Assembly: GCF_024753255.1 (NCBI RefSeq) | Contig: NZ_JANUHA010000017.1 | Coordinates: 1 to 64,000, forward strand | Direction: 5' to 3' | Source: Massilia agri | GTDB taxonomy: Bacteria; Pseudomonadota; Gammaproteobacteria; Burkholderiales; Burkholderiaceae_D | Length of the DNA stretch: 64,000 bases | Shown here: piece after piece, positions 33,423 through 42,810 of the stretch | Layout of the letters: each line of letters starts with the position of its first letter | Numbering within the stretch: position 1 is the first letter of the stretch | Program-made: the position numbers and the translations under genes | Notes under the pieces: generated by a model | Database searches by the model: none | What the model was told of the DNA's origin: nothing | The model's input: the letters and a program-made list of their open reading frames with translations, nothing else

Positions 33423-33445
33423 CAGGGGTTGGAAAACCCGGCGGA

Positions 33446-34132
33446 TCAGATCACGTCGGGAGCGGCGGCCGGAGACGGCGCCTGGTCCGCCGGCACGGCG
33501 GGCGGCGTCATCATGTGGCCGAGCTTGGCCTGCTTGGTGTTCAGGTAGTTGTTGTTGAAGGCGTTGCGGTTGACCAGCAGGGGCACGCGGTCGCTCACCT
33601 CGATGCCGAGGCGGGTCAGGGCGTCGATCTTGCGCGGGTTGTTGGTCATCAGGCGCAGCTTCTTCACGCCGAACTGCTCCAGCATGGGCTTGCACAGCTC
33701 GTAGTTGCGGGCGTCCGCGTGGAAGCCCAGCTGCAGGTTGGCCTCGACCGTGTCGGCGCCGGCTTCCTGCAGGCGGTAGGCGCGGATCTTGTTGACCAGG
33801 CCGATGCCGCGTCCTTCCTGGCGCAGGTAGAGCAGGATGCCGCGGCCTTCCTGGGCGATGCGCTGCAGCGCGCCTTCGAGCTGGGCGCCGCAATCGCAGC
33901 GCTGCGAGAACAGCACGTCGCCGGTCAGGCATTCCGAGTGCACGCGCGCCAGCACCGGCGCGCCGTCGCCGATATCGCCCAGCACCATCGCCAGATGCTC
34001 CTTGCCCGTTGAATGCTCGACGAAGGCGTGCAGCGTGAACTGCGCCCAGGGCGTCGGCAGGGCGCACGAGGTCACGTAGTCGAGCAGCTGGTCGTTGGCC
34101 GGGGCGGCGGAATTGGCGGAGGTGGCGGGCAT
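33446..34132 (-). CDS. ribA: GTP cyclohydrolase II
   Basis: First enzyme of riboflavin synthesis, opening GTP to the diaminopyrimidine, formate and pyrophosphate (228 aa, no fused DHBP synthase). The zinc ligands are the three Cys in ECLTGDVLFSQRCDCG. Catalytic segments EGRGILLYLRQEGRGIGL and LRLMTNNPRKIDAL are intact. The 15-residue N-terminus and Pro/Ala C-terminus are variable. It is a stand-alone gene; no FMN riboswitch is evident upstream. Confidence 0.96.
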   Translation of the reverse strand: MPATSANSAAPANDQLLDYVTSCALPTPWAQFTLHAFVEHSTGKEHLAMVLGDIGDGAPVLARVHSECLTGDVLFSQRCDCGAQLEGALQRIAQEGRGILLYLRQEGRGIGLVNKIRAYRLQEAGADTVEANLQLGFHADARNYELCKPMLEQFGVKKLRLMTNNPRKIDALTRLGIEVSDRVPLLVNRNAFNNNYLNTKQAKLGHMMTPPAVPADQAPSPAAAPDVI

Positions 34133-34288
34133 GTCGAGTCTCTTGATGCGTATTGCAGTAACCGCCTAGTTTACCGGAAATCCGTTCCGCCCGTGCGGCG
34201 GCCCCGGCGGTAGCCCCGCTGGCTTACGCAGTTAGAAAGTTTCTCCTGAGGCATCGCGGGCACGATTCCCGCTCTTTCCCCGCCCGGT

Positions 34289-34510
34289 TCAGCGCCCGCT
34301 GCGCAGCGGGTCGAGCAGGCCGCGCAGGGCGTTGTGGTCGAGCTCGTACATCAGGGCGAGCAGCTGGCCGAGCTCGCCGCGCGGGAAGCCTTCGCGGGCG
34401 AACCAGGCCAGGTAGTGGCCGGGCAGGTCGGCGATCTTCTGCCCCTTGTATTTGCCATATGGCATTTCGCGGACGAGCAGGAGGGCGAGGGGGGCGGTAT
34501 TCGTGTCCAT
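34289..34510 (-). CDS. DUF3820 family protein
   Basis: A 73-aa protein matching the small DUF3820 family (called putative quorum-sensing-regulated virulence factor in Pfam). Conserved features are MPYGKYKGQKIADLPGHYLAW, then FPRGELGQLLALMYELDHNAL (each shown near its full extent). It is cytosolic, with function unknown. It is divergent from the DUF1810 gene. The gap 34133-34288 between it and ribA shows no further gene. Confidence 0.85.
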   Translation of the reverse strand: MDTNTAPLALLLVREMPYGKYKGQKIADLPGHYLAWFAREGFPRGELGQLLALMYELDHNALRGLLDPLRSGR

Positions 34511-34574
34511 GCGTAGCGCACTTTAACAGACAGGAAGGGCGTTGTAGCATCCTCCGGAAGGGGAGGACGATACG

Positions 34575-34982
34575 ATGGAAACCGATTTTGACCTGGAGCG
34601 CTTCGTCCAGGCGCAGGCGCCGGTCTATGCCACGGTACTCAAGGAGCTGCGATCCGGGCACAAGCGCACGCACTGGATGTGGTTCATCTTTCCGCAACTT
34701 GGCGGCCTGGGAAGCAGCGAGATGGCGCAGCGCTACGCCATCCGCTCGGGCGACGAGGCGGCCGCCTACCTGGCCCACCCGGTGCTGGGCGCGCGCCTGC
34801 GCGAATGCGCCACCATCGTGGACAGTCTCGACGGACACACGGTGGACGAGATCTTCGGCCATCCGGACGAGCTGAAGTTCCGTTCGTCGATGACCCTGTT
34901 CGCCGACGTGGCGCCGGACGAGGCGGTGTTCCAGGACTGCATCGACAAGTACTTCGACGGCGAGCCCCTGGCCCGCCTGTGA
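34575..34982 (+). CDS. DUF1810 family protein
   Basis: A 135-aa cytosolic protein of the DUF1810 family. Family segments are DLERFVQAQ, the strongly conserved HWMWFIFPQLGGLG, and RAFSSMKLH-like text represented here by LKFRSSMTLF. It ends YFDGEPLARL. Some homologues are fused to or adjacent to macro/NADAR-type proteins, hinting at ADP-ribose or nucleotide metabolism, but no biochemical role is established to my knowledge. GGAGGA precedes the ATG. It converges with the hybrid kinase gene. Confidence 0.88.
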   Translation: METDFDLERFVQAQAPVYATVLKELRSGHKRTHWMWFIFPQLGGLGSSEMAQRYAIRSGDEAAAYLAHPVLGARLRECATIVDSLDGHTVDEIFGHPDELKFRSSMTLFADVAPDEAVFQDCIDKYFDGEPLARL

Positions 34983-34997
34983 GCCGGCCCGGGCCGC

Positions 34998-36905
34998 TCA
35001 ACCGACCGTCGCGAGGATCGTCTCGAGCTGGCCGAGGTCGACCGGCTTGACCAGGTGATGGTCGAAGCCGGCGGCCAGGAACTGGTCGCGGTCGCTCTGC
35101 TGTCCGTAGCCGGTCACGGCCACCAGCATCGCGCCCGCGGTGGCGGGATCGGCGCGCAGGCGCCGCGCCAGTTCGCGCCCGTCCATCCCGGGCAGGCCGA
35201 TGTCGAGCAGGCAGGCGCGCGGCAGCTCGCGCCGGGCCCGGTCGATGGCGGCGTGCGGTTCGTGCTCGACCAGGGCCTGGTAGCCGGATGCCTCGAGCAG
35301 CATCGACAGGGTTTCGGCCGCGTCCACATTGTCGTCCACCACCAGCACCCGGATGGGGCCATGGCGCCTTGCCTGGGCAGGCTCCGGCAGCGCGGGCGCC
35401 GCCCGTGCGCCATCCTGGCCGGGCAGCCAGACGCGGAAGCGGCTGCCCTGGCCCGGACCGGCGCTCTCGCACTCCACCGCGCCGCCATGCAGCTCGACCA
35501 GGCTCCTGACCAGGGCCAGGCCCAGGCCCAGGCCGCCGAGCGCGCGATCCAGGCTGCGGTCGGCCTGGGCGAACAGGTCGAAAGCGCGCGCCACCAGTTC
35601 CGGCGCCATGCCGATGCCGTTGTCGGCGACGTCGATACGGATGCGCCCACCCTCCACCGCGGCTTCCAGGCGCACGCTGCCGCCTTCCTGTGTGTACTTC
35701 GCGGCGTTGTTGAGGAGGTTGGCGAGGACCTGCACCAGGCGCTTGCGATCGCCCACCAGGATGGGCGACCCGGCGGGCGCGGCGACCGCCAGCGACTGCT
35801 GCCGCGCGCGCACCAGCGGCGTGGCCTGTTCCACCGCGTCGTCCAGGATATCCTGCAGCCGGACCGGCGCGCAGCTCAGTTCCACCAGGCCGCGGGTGAC
35901 GCGCGAGACGTCCAGCAGGTCGTCGATCAGGCCGGTCATGTGGGCTGCCTGGCGGCCGATGATCTGGCTGGTGCGCCGCAGCAGCGCCTCGTCCGGCTGC
36001 ATGCGCTGCAGGATCTCGGCCGCCGCGCTGATCGGCGCCAGCGGATTGCGCAGTTCGTGCGCCAGCATGGCCAGGAACTCGTCCTTGCGGCGATCGCCCT
36101 CGCGCAGCTTCTCCTCGGCGGCCTTGCGCTCGGTGATGTCGCTGGCGGCGCCGATCCATTCGTAGACCCGGCCGGCCGCGTCGAACATCGGGACCGCGCG
36201 CGACAGGGTCCAGGCTTCGCTGCCGTCGAGGCGCCGCACGCGGTGTTCCAGTTCGTAGGGCGAGGCGGTCCGGATCGCTTGCCGGACCGCCGCGTTCACC
36301 CTTTCCTGCTCGTCGGCGGGGACGTAGTCGCTCAGCCAGAGCTGGCGCGGACCGACGCTGTCCTTCAGGAAGCCGCGTCCGTCCAGTTCGTGCATCTCGC
36401 TCCAGTCGGCGTTCATGCGGTAAACCACCTGGCCGGCCGAACTAAGGGCGCGGTAGCGCATCTCGCTTTCGCGCAGGGCCGCCTCCGAGCGCACCTTCTC
36501 GGTGACGTCATTGGTGGTGTGGAGGATGCAGGCGATGCCGCCAACCCCGTCGAAGATCGGGGTGCTGATCGCGCTCCAGAAACGCTCCTCGAACACGATG
36601 CTGCCGTCCGGCTGCTCGACCGGGATGGGATAGCGCTGCGCCGGCAGGCGGTCGGCCTGGCCCGAGGCCAGGACGCGGGCAAAGGACTGGCGCAGCTCGG
36701 ATTCGCTGGTGGAGGCCGGATCGTCGGGGTCGGTCGGGAAGGCCACGAACAGGCTGGTGCCGACCAGCTCTTCGCGCCGCCGGCGCGAGGCTGCCAGGAA
36801 GGTATCGTTGACTGCGAGGACCACGGCGTCCGGCGTGGGCGACAGCAGGTAGGTGCCGATTGGCGAGCTGTTGAACACGGCTTCGAACAGGTCGGGCGAA
36901 AGCAT
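34998..36905 (-). CDS. hybrid sensor histidine kinase/response regulator with two PAS domains
   Basis: A 635-aa cytosolic protein without membrane helices. Domain order is PAS1 (about 5-125), PAS2 with PAC (145-265), HisKA with the phospho-His in LAMLAHELRNPLAPIS, HATPase (N box near LANLLNNAAKYT, G boxes DNGIGM and GLGLGLALV), and a C-terminal receiver (515-633). The receiver has DD in VLVVDDN, Asp in CLLDIGLPGMDG and Lys in LVKPVD. No output domain or partner regulator is adjacent. It may sense a diffusible ligand or redox state through PAS. Confidence 0.92.
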   Translation of the reverse strand: MLSPDLFEAVFNSSPIGTYLLSPTPDAVVLAVNDTFLAASRRRREELVGTSLFVAFPTDPDDPASTSESELRQSFARVLASGQADRLPAQRYPIPVEQPDGSIVFEERFWSAISTPIFDGVGGIACILHTTNDVTEKVRSEAALRESEMRYRALSSAGQVVYRMNADWSEMHELDGRGFLKDSVGPRQLWLSDYVPADEQERVNAAVRQAIRTASPYELEHRVRRLDGSEAWTLSRAVPMFDAAGRVYEWIGAASDITERKAAEEKLREGDRRKDEFLAMLAHELRNPLAPISAAAEILQRMQPDEALLRRTSQIIGRQAAHMTGLIDDLLDVSRVTRGLVELSCAPVRLQDILDDAVEQATPLVRARQQSLAVAAPAGSPILVGDRKRLVQVLANLLNNAAKYTQEGGSVRLEAAVEGGRIRIDVADNGIGMAPELVARAFDLFAQADRSLDRALGGLGLGLALVRSLVELHGGAVECESAGPGQGSRFRVWLPGQDGARAAPALPEPAQARRHGPIRVLVVDDNVDAAETLSMLLEASGYQALVEHEPHAAIDRARRELPRACLLDIGLPGMDGRELARRLRADPATAGAMLVAVTGYGQQSDRDQFLAAGFDHHLVKPVDLGQLETILATVG

Positions 36906-37022
36906 GGGGCAATTCCGGGACGTGGCAGCGATCGCACATTATAAATGTGTCCGGTTCGATAGCGTTACTGCAACTTTGTACGGTGCGAGGAGGCGGTGCG
37001 GGGCGCCGCGCGAAGTGTTGCG

Positions 37023-37028
37023 TATAAT
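37023..37028 (+). promoter_or_regulatory. -10 element upstream of the NYN gene
   Basis: A perfect TATAAT occurs 41 bp before the ATG, in an otherwise GC-rich gap (36906-37069). No good -35 hexamer is seen at the proper distance, so activity may need an activator. Confidence 0.4.
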
Positions 37029-37069
37029 CCCGGTCAGTTTGCCCATTCATTATTAGATACTGATCATTC

Positions 37070-38509
37070 ATGGCTTCTTCCGACAACATCAGCATGGCGG
37101 TGTTCTGCGACTTCGAAAACGTCGCGCTCGGCGTACGCGACGCCAACTACGAAAAATTCGACATCCGCCCGGTGCTGGAGCGCCTGCTGCTCAAGGGCAG
37201 CATCGTCGTCAAGAAGGCGTACTGCGACTGGGACCGCTACAAGGGCTTCAAGGCCGCCATGCACGAGGCGAATTTCGAAATGATCGAAATCCCGCATGTG
37301 CGCCAGTCCGGCAAGAATTCGGCGGACATCCGCCTGGTGGTCGACGCGCTCGACCTGTGCTACACCAAGTCCCACGTCGACACCTTCGTGATCGTGTCGG
37401 GCGACTCCGACTTCTCGCCCCTGGTCTCCAAGCTGCGCGAGAACGCCAAGAAGGTGATCGGCGTCGGCGTCAAGCAGTCGACCTCGGACCTCCTGGTGGC
37501 CAACTGTGACGAATTCATCTTCTACGACGACCTGGTGCGCGAGAAGAACCGCGCCGCCGCCAAGCGCAAGGAGGAATCCGAAGCACGCAAAGGGCAGGGA
37601 GGCGGACGCCGCCCGGCCGGCGACGACAAGCGCAAGGAAGAACTGGAAGCGCGCAAGGTGCAAGCCCTCGAGATGGTCGTCGAGACCTTCGACGCCCTGG
37701 TGCTCGAGCGCGGCGACACCGGCAAGATCTGGGCGTCGCTGCTGAAGGACACCCTCAAGCGCCGCCGTCCGGACTTCAACGAAACCTATTTCGGCTTCCG
37801 CACCTTCGGCAACCTGCTCGAGGAAGCGCAGGCGCGCGGCCTGTTCGAGTTCGGCCGCGACGAAAAATCGGGCACCTATGTCTACCGCAGCGCCAATGCG
37901 CCGGTCGTGATGCCGGCGCCGGAACTGGTGGTGGTGCCCGAGGCGCCGTTCGAGGAAGCCGCGCCGCAGGCGGAGGCCAGCGACGTGGCCGCCACCGAGG
38001 CGCCTGCCGGCGAGGCACGTCCGGAGCGCGGCCGCCGCGGCCGCGGCGGGCGCAAGCAGGGTGGCCGTGGCGAGGCGGTCCAGGCCGAGCCGGTGCAGGG
38101 CCTGCCGGAACTGATCGAGGAGGCGCCTGCGGCGCCTGCCGCCGAGCCGCCGGTTGCGGAAGCACCGGCCGCGCCCGAGATGGCGCTTGACGCCGTCGCG
38201 GAGGAGCCGGCCCCGGCGCCCGTGAAGGAACGCCGTCGCGTGCCGCGCAAGCCGGCCGCGAAGAAAGTGGCCGGGGCCAGCGAGGCGCCGGTCGATGCCG
38301 CACCGGCGCCGGAGGCTGCTCCGGAGCAGGCGCCGGCCGAAGCGCCGGCCGAGGCCCCCGAGGCGCTCGAGGCCGAAGGGGGCGAGGGCAGCGACGCCAA
38401 GGCGGCTCGCAAGAAGCAGGCCCGTCCCGCCCATAAGGCGCCGGCCCGCAAGGCGGCGCCGCGCAGCCGCCGTCCGGCCAAGCCCAAGACCACGCCCGAG
38501 CAGGGCTGA
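37070..38509 (+). CDS. NYN-domain (LabA-like) putative ribonuclease with OST-HTH domain and disordered tail
   Basis: A 479-aa protein. The N-terminal NYN/PIN-like domain (8-165) has the acidic active-site set Asp14 (VFCDFENVAL), Asp86 (KNSADIRLVVDALDL) and Asp112/114 (VSGDSDFSPLV). A charged linker leads to an OST-HTH (LOTUS) RNA-binding domain at about 200-280. The last 200 residues are Ala/Pro/Glu-rich, then Lys/Arg-rich with repeated RKPAAKK-type patches, probably disordered and nucleic-acid-binding. Known NYN-OST-HTH proteins act on RNA. The cellular target here is unknown. Confidence 0.88.
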   Translation: MASSDNISMAVFCDFENVALGVRDANYEKFDIRPVLERLLLKGSIVVKKAYCDWDRYKGFKAAMHEANFEMIEIPHVRQSGKNSADIRLVVDALDLCYTKSHVDTFVIVSGDSDFSPLVSKLRENAKKVIGVGVKQSTSDLLVANCDEFIFYDDLVREKNRAAAKRKEESEARKGQGGGRRPAGDDKRKEELEARKVQALEMVVETFDALVLERGDTGKIWASLLKDTLKRRRPDFNETYFGFRTFGNLLEEAQARGLFEFGRDEKSGTYVYRSANAPVVMPAPELVVVPEAPFEEAAPQAEASDVAATEAPAGEARPERGRRGRGGRKQGGRGEAVQAEPVQGLPELIEEAPAAPAAEPPVAEAPAAPEMALDAVAEEPAPAPVKERRRVPRKPAAKKVAGASEAPVDAAPAPEAAPEQAPAEAPAEAPEALEAEGGEGSDAKAARKKQARPAHKAPARKAAPRSRRPAKPKTTPEQG

Positions 38510-38624
38510 GGCGCAGCGCGTGCGCCGGTAGCCTGGCGGCGATGCCATAATGGCATCGTCCGCCCTGGGTGCGGACCGGCGGGGTGTCCGCTCCGCACGA
38601 AGCGCCTGTCGCGAGGAGCCAGCC

Positions 38625-39077
38625 ATGCGTGTGCCTGCCGCCGTCCTTTCCGCCACCGTCGCCCGCTGCGCGCTGCTGTGCGCGGCGCTGGGCCTCGCGC
38701 ATACCGCGACTGCGGCGCCACCGGCCGATCATCCCATCCTCGGCATCTGGAAACTCAGCCTGCCCGACCTCGGCTGCTCCGAAACCTACCGCTTCCGCGC
38801 CGACGGCACCACCCTCGTCACCAGCGCCGAGGAAGTCTCGGAGAGCGAATACCGCATTCCGGACAAGCCCAGCGCCAGGGGCTTCTACCGGCTCGACGAC
38901 CGCATCGTCAAGGACAACGGCAAGAAGGACTGCGCCGGCGCCATCATGAAGCCCGGCACCACGGCCACCAATTTCATCCGCTTCCACCCCTCGAACGCCA
39001 TCTTCCTGATGTGCGCGGACGAGACCATGAATGCCTGCATCGGGCCGTTTGAGCGGGTGAAGGGCGAAGAGGCCTGA
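38625..39077 (+). CDS. exported hypothetical protein (150 aa)
   Basis: A signal peptide (MRVPAAVLSATVARCALLC and following Ala-rich part) precedes a small beta-rich domain that begins HPILGIWKLSLPDLGCSETY. This lipocalin-like opening GxW is seen in several secreted hypothetical families. Cys residues occur in LGCSE, KDCAG, LMCAD and NACIG, enough for two disulfides. The start is chosen for GAGGAG eight bases upstream; an in-frame ATG at 38550 lacks a site. Confidence 0.78.
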   Translation: MRVPAAVLSATVARCALLCAALGLAHTATAAPPADHPILGIWKLSLPDLGCSETYRFRADGTTLVTSAEEVSESEYRIPDKPSARGFYRLDDRIVKDNGKKDCAGAIMKPGTTATNFIRFHPSNAIFLMCADETMNACIGPFERVKGEEA

Positions 39078-39185
39078 GCGGCAGGGCATAAGCGCAGGGC
39101 ATGGGAGGGCGAAGGACATTGCATTTCCGGCGCATTCGCTTCGGTGTATATTGCTGGGCGAAACGACAACCCGCACTGGAACCCC

Positions 39186-40655
39186 ATGTCCCCGGCACTT
39201 CTCTTCGCAATCCTCATCGGCTATTTTGCCCTCCTGCTCGGCGTCGCCTGGGCCACCTCGCGCAACGCCAACAACGACAGCTTCTTCATCGGTAACAAGA
39301 GCAGCAACTGGATGCTGGTCGCCTTCGGCATGGTGGGCACGACCCTGTCCGGCGCCACCTTCATCAGCGTGCCCGGCGCCGTGGGCGTGGACGCCTTCGG
39401 CTACGCCCAGATCCTGATCGGCTACGTGATCGGCTACATCGCCGTGGCCTACCTGCTGCTGCCCCTGTATTACCGCCTGCAGCTGACCTCGATCTACCAC
39501 TACCTCGACGTGCGTCTCGGACGCCGCTCCTACCAGAGCGGGGCGGGCTTCTTCATCATCTCGCGCCTGCTGGGGGCCACCGCGCGCCTGTATTTGGTGG
39601 TGAACATCCTGCAGGCCATCATCCTCGACAGCCTGGGCATCCCCTTCTGGATCACGACTTTGGTCATCCTCGGCATGATCCTGATGTACACCTACCAGGG
39701 CGGCGTGAAGACCATCGTCTGGACCGACACCCTGCAGACCACCTGCATGCTGTTCGGCCTGTTCGCCTGCGTCTGGTTCCTGCTCGGCGAACTGGGGATG
39801 TCGATCCCCGACAGCCTGAACGCCATGCAGTCGCAGGGCCTGTCAACCATCTTCACCACGGACTTCGACAGCCCCAACTTCTTCCTCAAGCAGATCGTGG
39901 CCGGCATCTTCATCGTGCTGACCATGACCGGCATGGACCAGGAGATGATGCAGAAGACCATCTCGGTCAAGACGCTCAAGGATTCGCAGAAGAACCTCCT
40001 GACCCTGACCGCCGTGCTGGTGGTGGTGTTGATGAGCTTCCTGTTCCTGGGCGGACTGCTGTATCTGTACGCGCCCGCGGTGGGCGTGACGGCCACCGGC
40101 GACAAGATCTTCCCGGCCGTGGTCATGGGCCACCTGCCCGCCGCCGTGCAGATCATCTTCCTGATCGCCCTGATCTCGGCCCTGTTCCCGAGCGCGGACG
40201 GCGCCATCACGGCGCTCACGTCCTCCTTCTGCATCGACATCCTCGGCATCAAGCGCCGCACCGACCTCACGGAAGCAGCCAAGGAAAAGCTGCGCCGCCA
40301 CGTGCACCTGGGCTTCGCCGCGCTCTTCCTCTTCCTGGTGCTGGGCTTCAAGGCGGCCGACAACCCGAGCATGATCGTGGTCATCCTGAAGCTGGCGGCC
40401 TATACCTACGGGCCGCTGCTGGGCCTGTTCGCCTTCGGCATGATGACGCGCCGCACGCTGACGGACCGCCTGGTGCCGTACGTTACGATCGGCGCACCGA
40501 TTCTCTGCGCCCTCCTTGAGTACAATCAGGAATACCTGCTCGGCTCTTACCGCCTGGGGCTGGAATTGCTCATAGTAAATGGCATACTCGTGTTTGCCGG
40601 CCTGTTCGCCATCTCGCAGAGGGAAAAGCCCGGCGCGGCATTGGCATCAGCCTGA
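39186..40655 (+). CDS. sodium:solute symporter family transporter
   Basis: A 489-aa SSF (SLC5-like) carrier with about 13 helices. The family pattern includes NNDSFFIGNKSSNWMLVAFGMVGTTLSG (part shown) and the sodium-site helix around SALFPSADGAITALTSSF. The substrate is not evident; the sequence is nearer the unassigned subgroup than PutP. The start at 39186 (MSPALLFAILIGYF) is used because the earlier ATG at 39144 adds a polar leader. sppA follows after 30 bp. Confidence 0.88.
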   Translation: MSPALLFAILIGYFALLLGVAWATSRNANNDSFFIGNKSSNWMLVAFGMVGTTLSGATFISVPGAVGVDAFGYAQILIGYVIGYIAVAYLLLPLYYRLQLTSIYHYLDVRLGRRSYQSGAGFFIISRLLGATARLYLVVNILQAIILDSLGIPFWITTLVILGMILMYTYQGGVKTIVWTDTLQTTCMLFGLFACVWFLLGELGMSIPDSLNAMQSQGLSTIFTTDFDSPNFFLKQIVAGIFIVLTMTGMDQEMMQKTISVKTLKDSQKNLLTLTAVLVVVLMSFLFLGGLLYLYAPAVGVTATGDKIFPAVVMGHLPAAVQIIFLIALISALFPSADGAITALTSSFCIDILGIKRRTDLTEAAKEKLRRHVHLGFAALFLFLVLGFKAADNPSMIVVILKLAAYTYGPLLGLFAFGMMTRRTLTDRLVPYVTIGAPILCALLEYNQEYLLGSYRLGLELLIVNGILVFAGLFAISQREKPGAALASA

Positions 40656-40685
40656 GCCGATACCATTCTTGACAACGGAGTTTCG

Positions 40686-42542
40686 ATGGCCTTCAAACCC
40701 CTGAGTGCGCTGCGACGCGCCTTCGGCATGCTGTGGCATGCGGTCGACGTGTCCCGCCGCACCTTCATGAACCTGCTGTTCCTGCTGTTCGTGATCTTCA
40801 TCGTGATGCTCTTCTCCTCGGGCGGCGTCAAGCCGATCGGCGAGAAGAGCGCGCTGGTGCTGGAACTGAAGGGCGACCTGGTGGAGACCTACGAGTCGAG
40901 CCTGGAGGACACCCTGCTCGACAGCGTGGCCGGCGACAGCAAGCGCGCCGTGCGCCTGCGCGACCTCCTGACCGTGCTCGATGCGGCGGCCAAGGACAAG
41001 AGCATCAACACCGTGGTGCTGCTGCTCGACCAGATGAACGGCGGCGGCATGGCCATGCTGCGCGACGTCGGCGCGGCCATCGACCGCGTGCGGGCTTCCG
41101 GCAAGAAGGTGGTGGCCTGGGGCGGCACCTACGACCAGAAGCGCTACCTGCTGGCCTCGCATGCCGACGAGGTCTACGTGCACCCGATGGGCATGGTCCT
41201 GATCGAAGGCTTCGGCGGGCGCCGCAATTACTATCGCGACGCGCTCGACAAGCTGGGCGTGACCGTCAACCTGATCAAGGTCGGCACCTACAAGAGCTTC
41301 GCCGAACCGTACATCGCCAACGGGCCCTCGGAAGCGGCCCAGGAAGCCGACAGCTTCCTGTACAACGCCCTGTGGCAGGACTATACGGGCCAGGTCGAGA
41401 AGAACCGCAAGCTGCCCAAGGGCGCGCTGGCCGGCTGGATCGAGACCCTGCCGCAGCAGATGGAAGCGCAGGGCGGCAGCGCGGCCAAGGTGGCCCTGCA
41501 GGCCAAGCTGGTCGACGGCCTGAAGACCCGCGACGAGCTGCGCGAGATGCTGGTCAAGCGCGGCGCCTGGGACGAGCGCATCAAGTCCTTCCGCCAGGTG
41601 GGTTTCAATGACTACCTGCAGCGCCACCAGCCCAGGCCCTTCGGCGACGCGGTGGGCGTGGTGGTCGCCTCGGGCAACATCACCGAAGGCTCGAGCGGCC
41701 CGGGCGTGGTCGGCGGCATCACCACCGCCAACCTGATCCGCCAGGCGCGCGAGGACGAAGCGGTCAAGGCCGTGGTGCTGCGCGTCGATTCGCCCGGCGG
41801 CAGCGCCTACGGCTCGGAGCTGATCCGGCGCGAACTGGAACTCACCCGCGCGGCCGGCAAGCCGGTGATCGTCTCGATGGGCGACGTCGCGGCCTCGGGC
41901 GGCTACTGGATCTCGATGGCGGCCGACGAAGTGATCGCCGATCCGTCCACCATCACCGGCTCGATCGGCGTGTTCACCATCCTGCCGACCGCCGAGAAGG
42001 TGAGCGACAAGCTGGGCATCCACACCGCCGGCGTGACCACCACCTGGCTGGCCGACGCCTACAATCCGCTGCGTCCGCTCGACCCGCGCTTCGGCTCCCT
42101 GGTCCAGAGCAGCATCAACCACGTGTACAGCGAGTTCACCACCCGCGCCGCCGCGGCCCGCAAGACCACGGTCGCGAAGATCGACGAAGTGGGGCAGGGC
42201 CGCGTCTGGACCGGCGCCCAGGCGAAGGAGCGCGGCCTGGTCGACCGCCTCGGCAGCTACCGCGACGCCCTGCAGGCGGCCGCCAGGCGCGCCAAGCTGG
42301 GCGAGGACTACCGCGTGGCCTACGTGGAGCGCCCGATCGGCAAGCTGGAACGCTTCCTGAACATGATGGGGGCGTCCACCGTCCAGGCGGTCAACATACA
42401 GGTGAAGCTCGGCCTGCTGGAGAATGCACTGCCGGCAGGTCCAGTGGCCAAGGTGGCGCACGACATGGCCTGGCTGAACGAAGTAGCGGACGGCCGCAAA
42501 CCCTTCGCCGCCATCACCCACTGCCTGTGCGACATCCCATGA
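40686..42542 (+). CDS. sppA: signal peptide peptidase SppA, 67-kDa type
   Basis: Inner-membrane-anchored, periplasm-facing Ser/Lys protease that degrades cleaved signal peptides (618 aa, double-domain form). One helix is near residues 28-45 (NLLFLLFVIFIVMLF). The catalytic Lys is Lys203 (VGTYKSFAEPY) in the first domain, and the nucleophile Ser404 (DVAASGGYWIS) lies in the second, matching E. coli Lys209/Ser409. The DSPGGSAYGSELI stretch is intact. Weak inverted repeats lie just after the stop. Confidence 0.95.
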   Translation: MAFKPLSALRRAFGMLWHAVDVSRRTFMNLLFLLFVIFIVMLFSSGGVKPIGEKSALVLELKGDLVETYESSLEDTLLDSVAGDSKRAVRLRDLLTVLDAAAKDKSINTVVLLLDQMNGGGMAMLRDVGAAIDRVRASGKKVVAWGGTYDQKRYLLASHADEVYVHPMGMVLIEGFGGRRNYYRDALDKLGVTVNLIKVGTYKSFAEPYIANGPSEAAQEADSFLYNALWQDYTGQVEKNRKLPKGALAGWIETLPQQMEAQGGSAAKVALQAKLVDGLKTRDELREMLVKRGAWDERIKSFRQVGFNDYLQRHQPRPFGDAVGVVVASGNITEGSSGPGVVGGITTANLIRQAREDEAVKAVVLRVDSPGGSAYGSELIRRELELTRAAGKPVIVSMGDVAASGGYWISMAADEVIADPSTITGSIGVFTILPTAEKVSDKLGIHTAGVTTTWLADAYNPLRPLDPRFGSLVQSSINHVYSEFTTRAAAARKTTVAKIDEVGQGRVWTGAQAKERGLVDRLGSYRDALQAAARRAKLGEDYRVAYVERPIGKLERFLNMMGASTVQAVNIQVKLGLLENALPAGPVAKVAHDMAWLNEVADGRKPFAAITHCLCDIP

Positions 42543-42544
42543 GG

Positions 42545-42575
42545 AAACTGGCTTGAAAAGAATTGTAGCCAGTTT
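42545..42575 (+). terminator. hairpin just after sppA
   Basis: AAACTGGCT (42545-42553) pairs with AGCCAGTTT (42567-42575) across a 13-nt loop, immediately after the sppA stop. Only three T residues are in the descending arm, so termination may be partial. Confidence 0.4.
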
Positions 42576-42600
42576 GTAACTACCGGCTACAACATGAAAG

Positions 42601-42631
42601 ACGGGCGCGGACGAGGTTTCGCGCCCGTTTT
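42601..42631 (+). terminator. intrinsic terminator after sppA
   Basis: ACGGGCGCG (42601-42609) pairs with CGCGCCCGT (42620-42628), followed by TTTT. It is the stronger of two hairpins in the 268-bp gap before the efflux operon. The rest of that gap (42632-42810) shows no gene or clear promoter. Confidence 0.6.
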
Positions 42632-42810
42632 CCGTTTACGGCGGCCATTGTGGGGGCAACGGTGTAAATCGGTGTGAAGACGGTCCCGGCTTTGTAACAG
42701 AAGGGGGCGCGCAATGTACGTTACGAAACATATCGCCCGTAGGTGACATGCTAGGCTTTGAGGGTCCGTCTTGTACGAATAGCACTCTGGCAAAAACAAC
42801 AAGGATCAGC

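Noticed and set aside
33411..34067. An alternative minus-strand frame over ribA
   Set aside because: It lacks the zinc-Cys and GTP motifs of ribA and ends within the MITE-like element.
37064..38656. A 530-codon open frame antisense to the NYN gene
   Set aside because: Arg/Gly/Leu-rich text generated by the Ala/Pro/Glu tail codons of the plus-strand gene.
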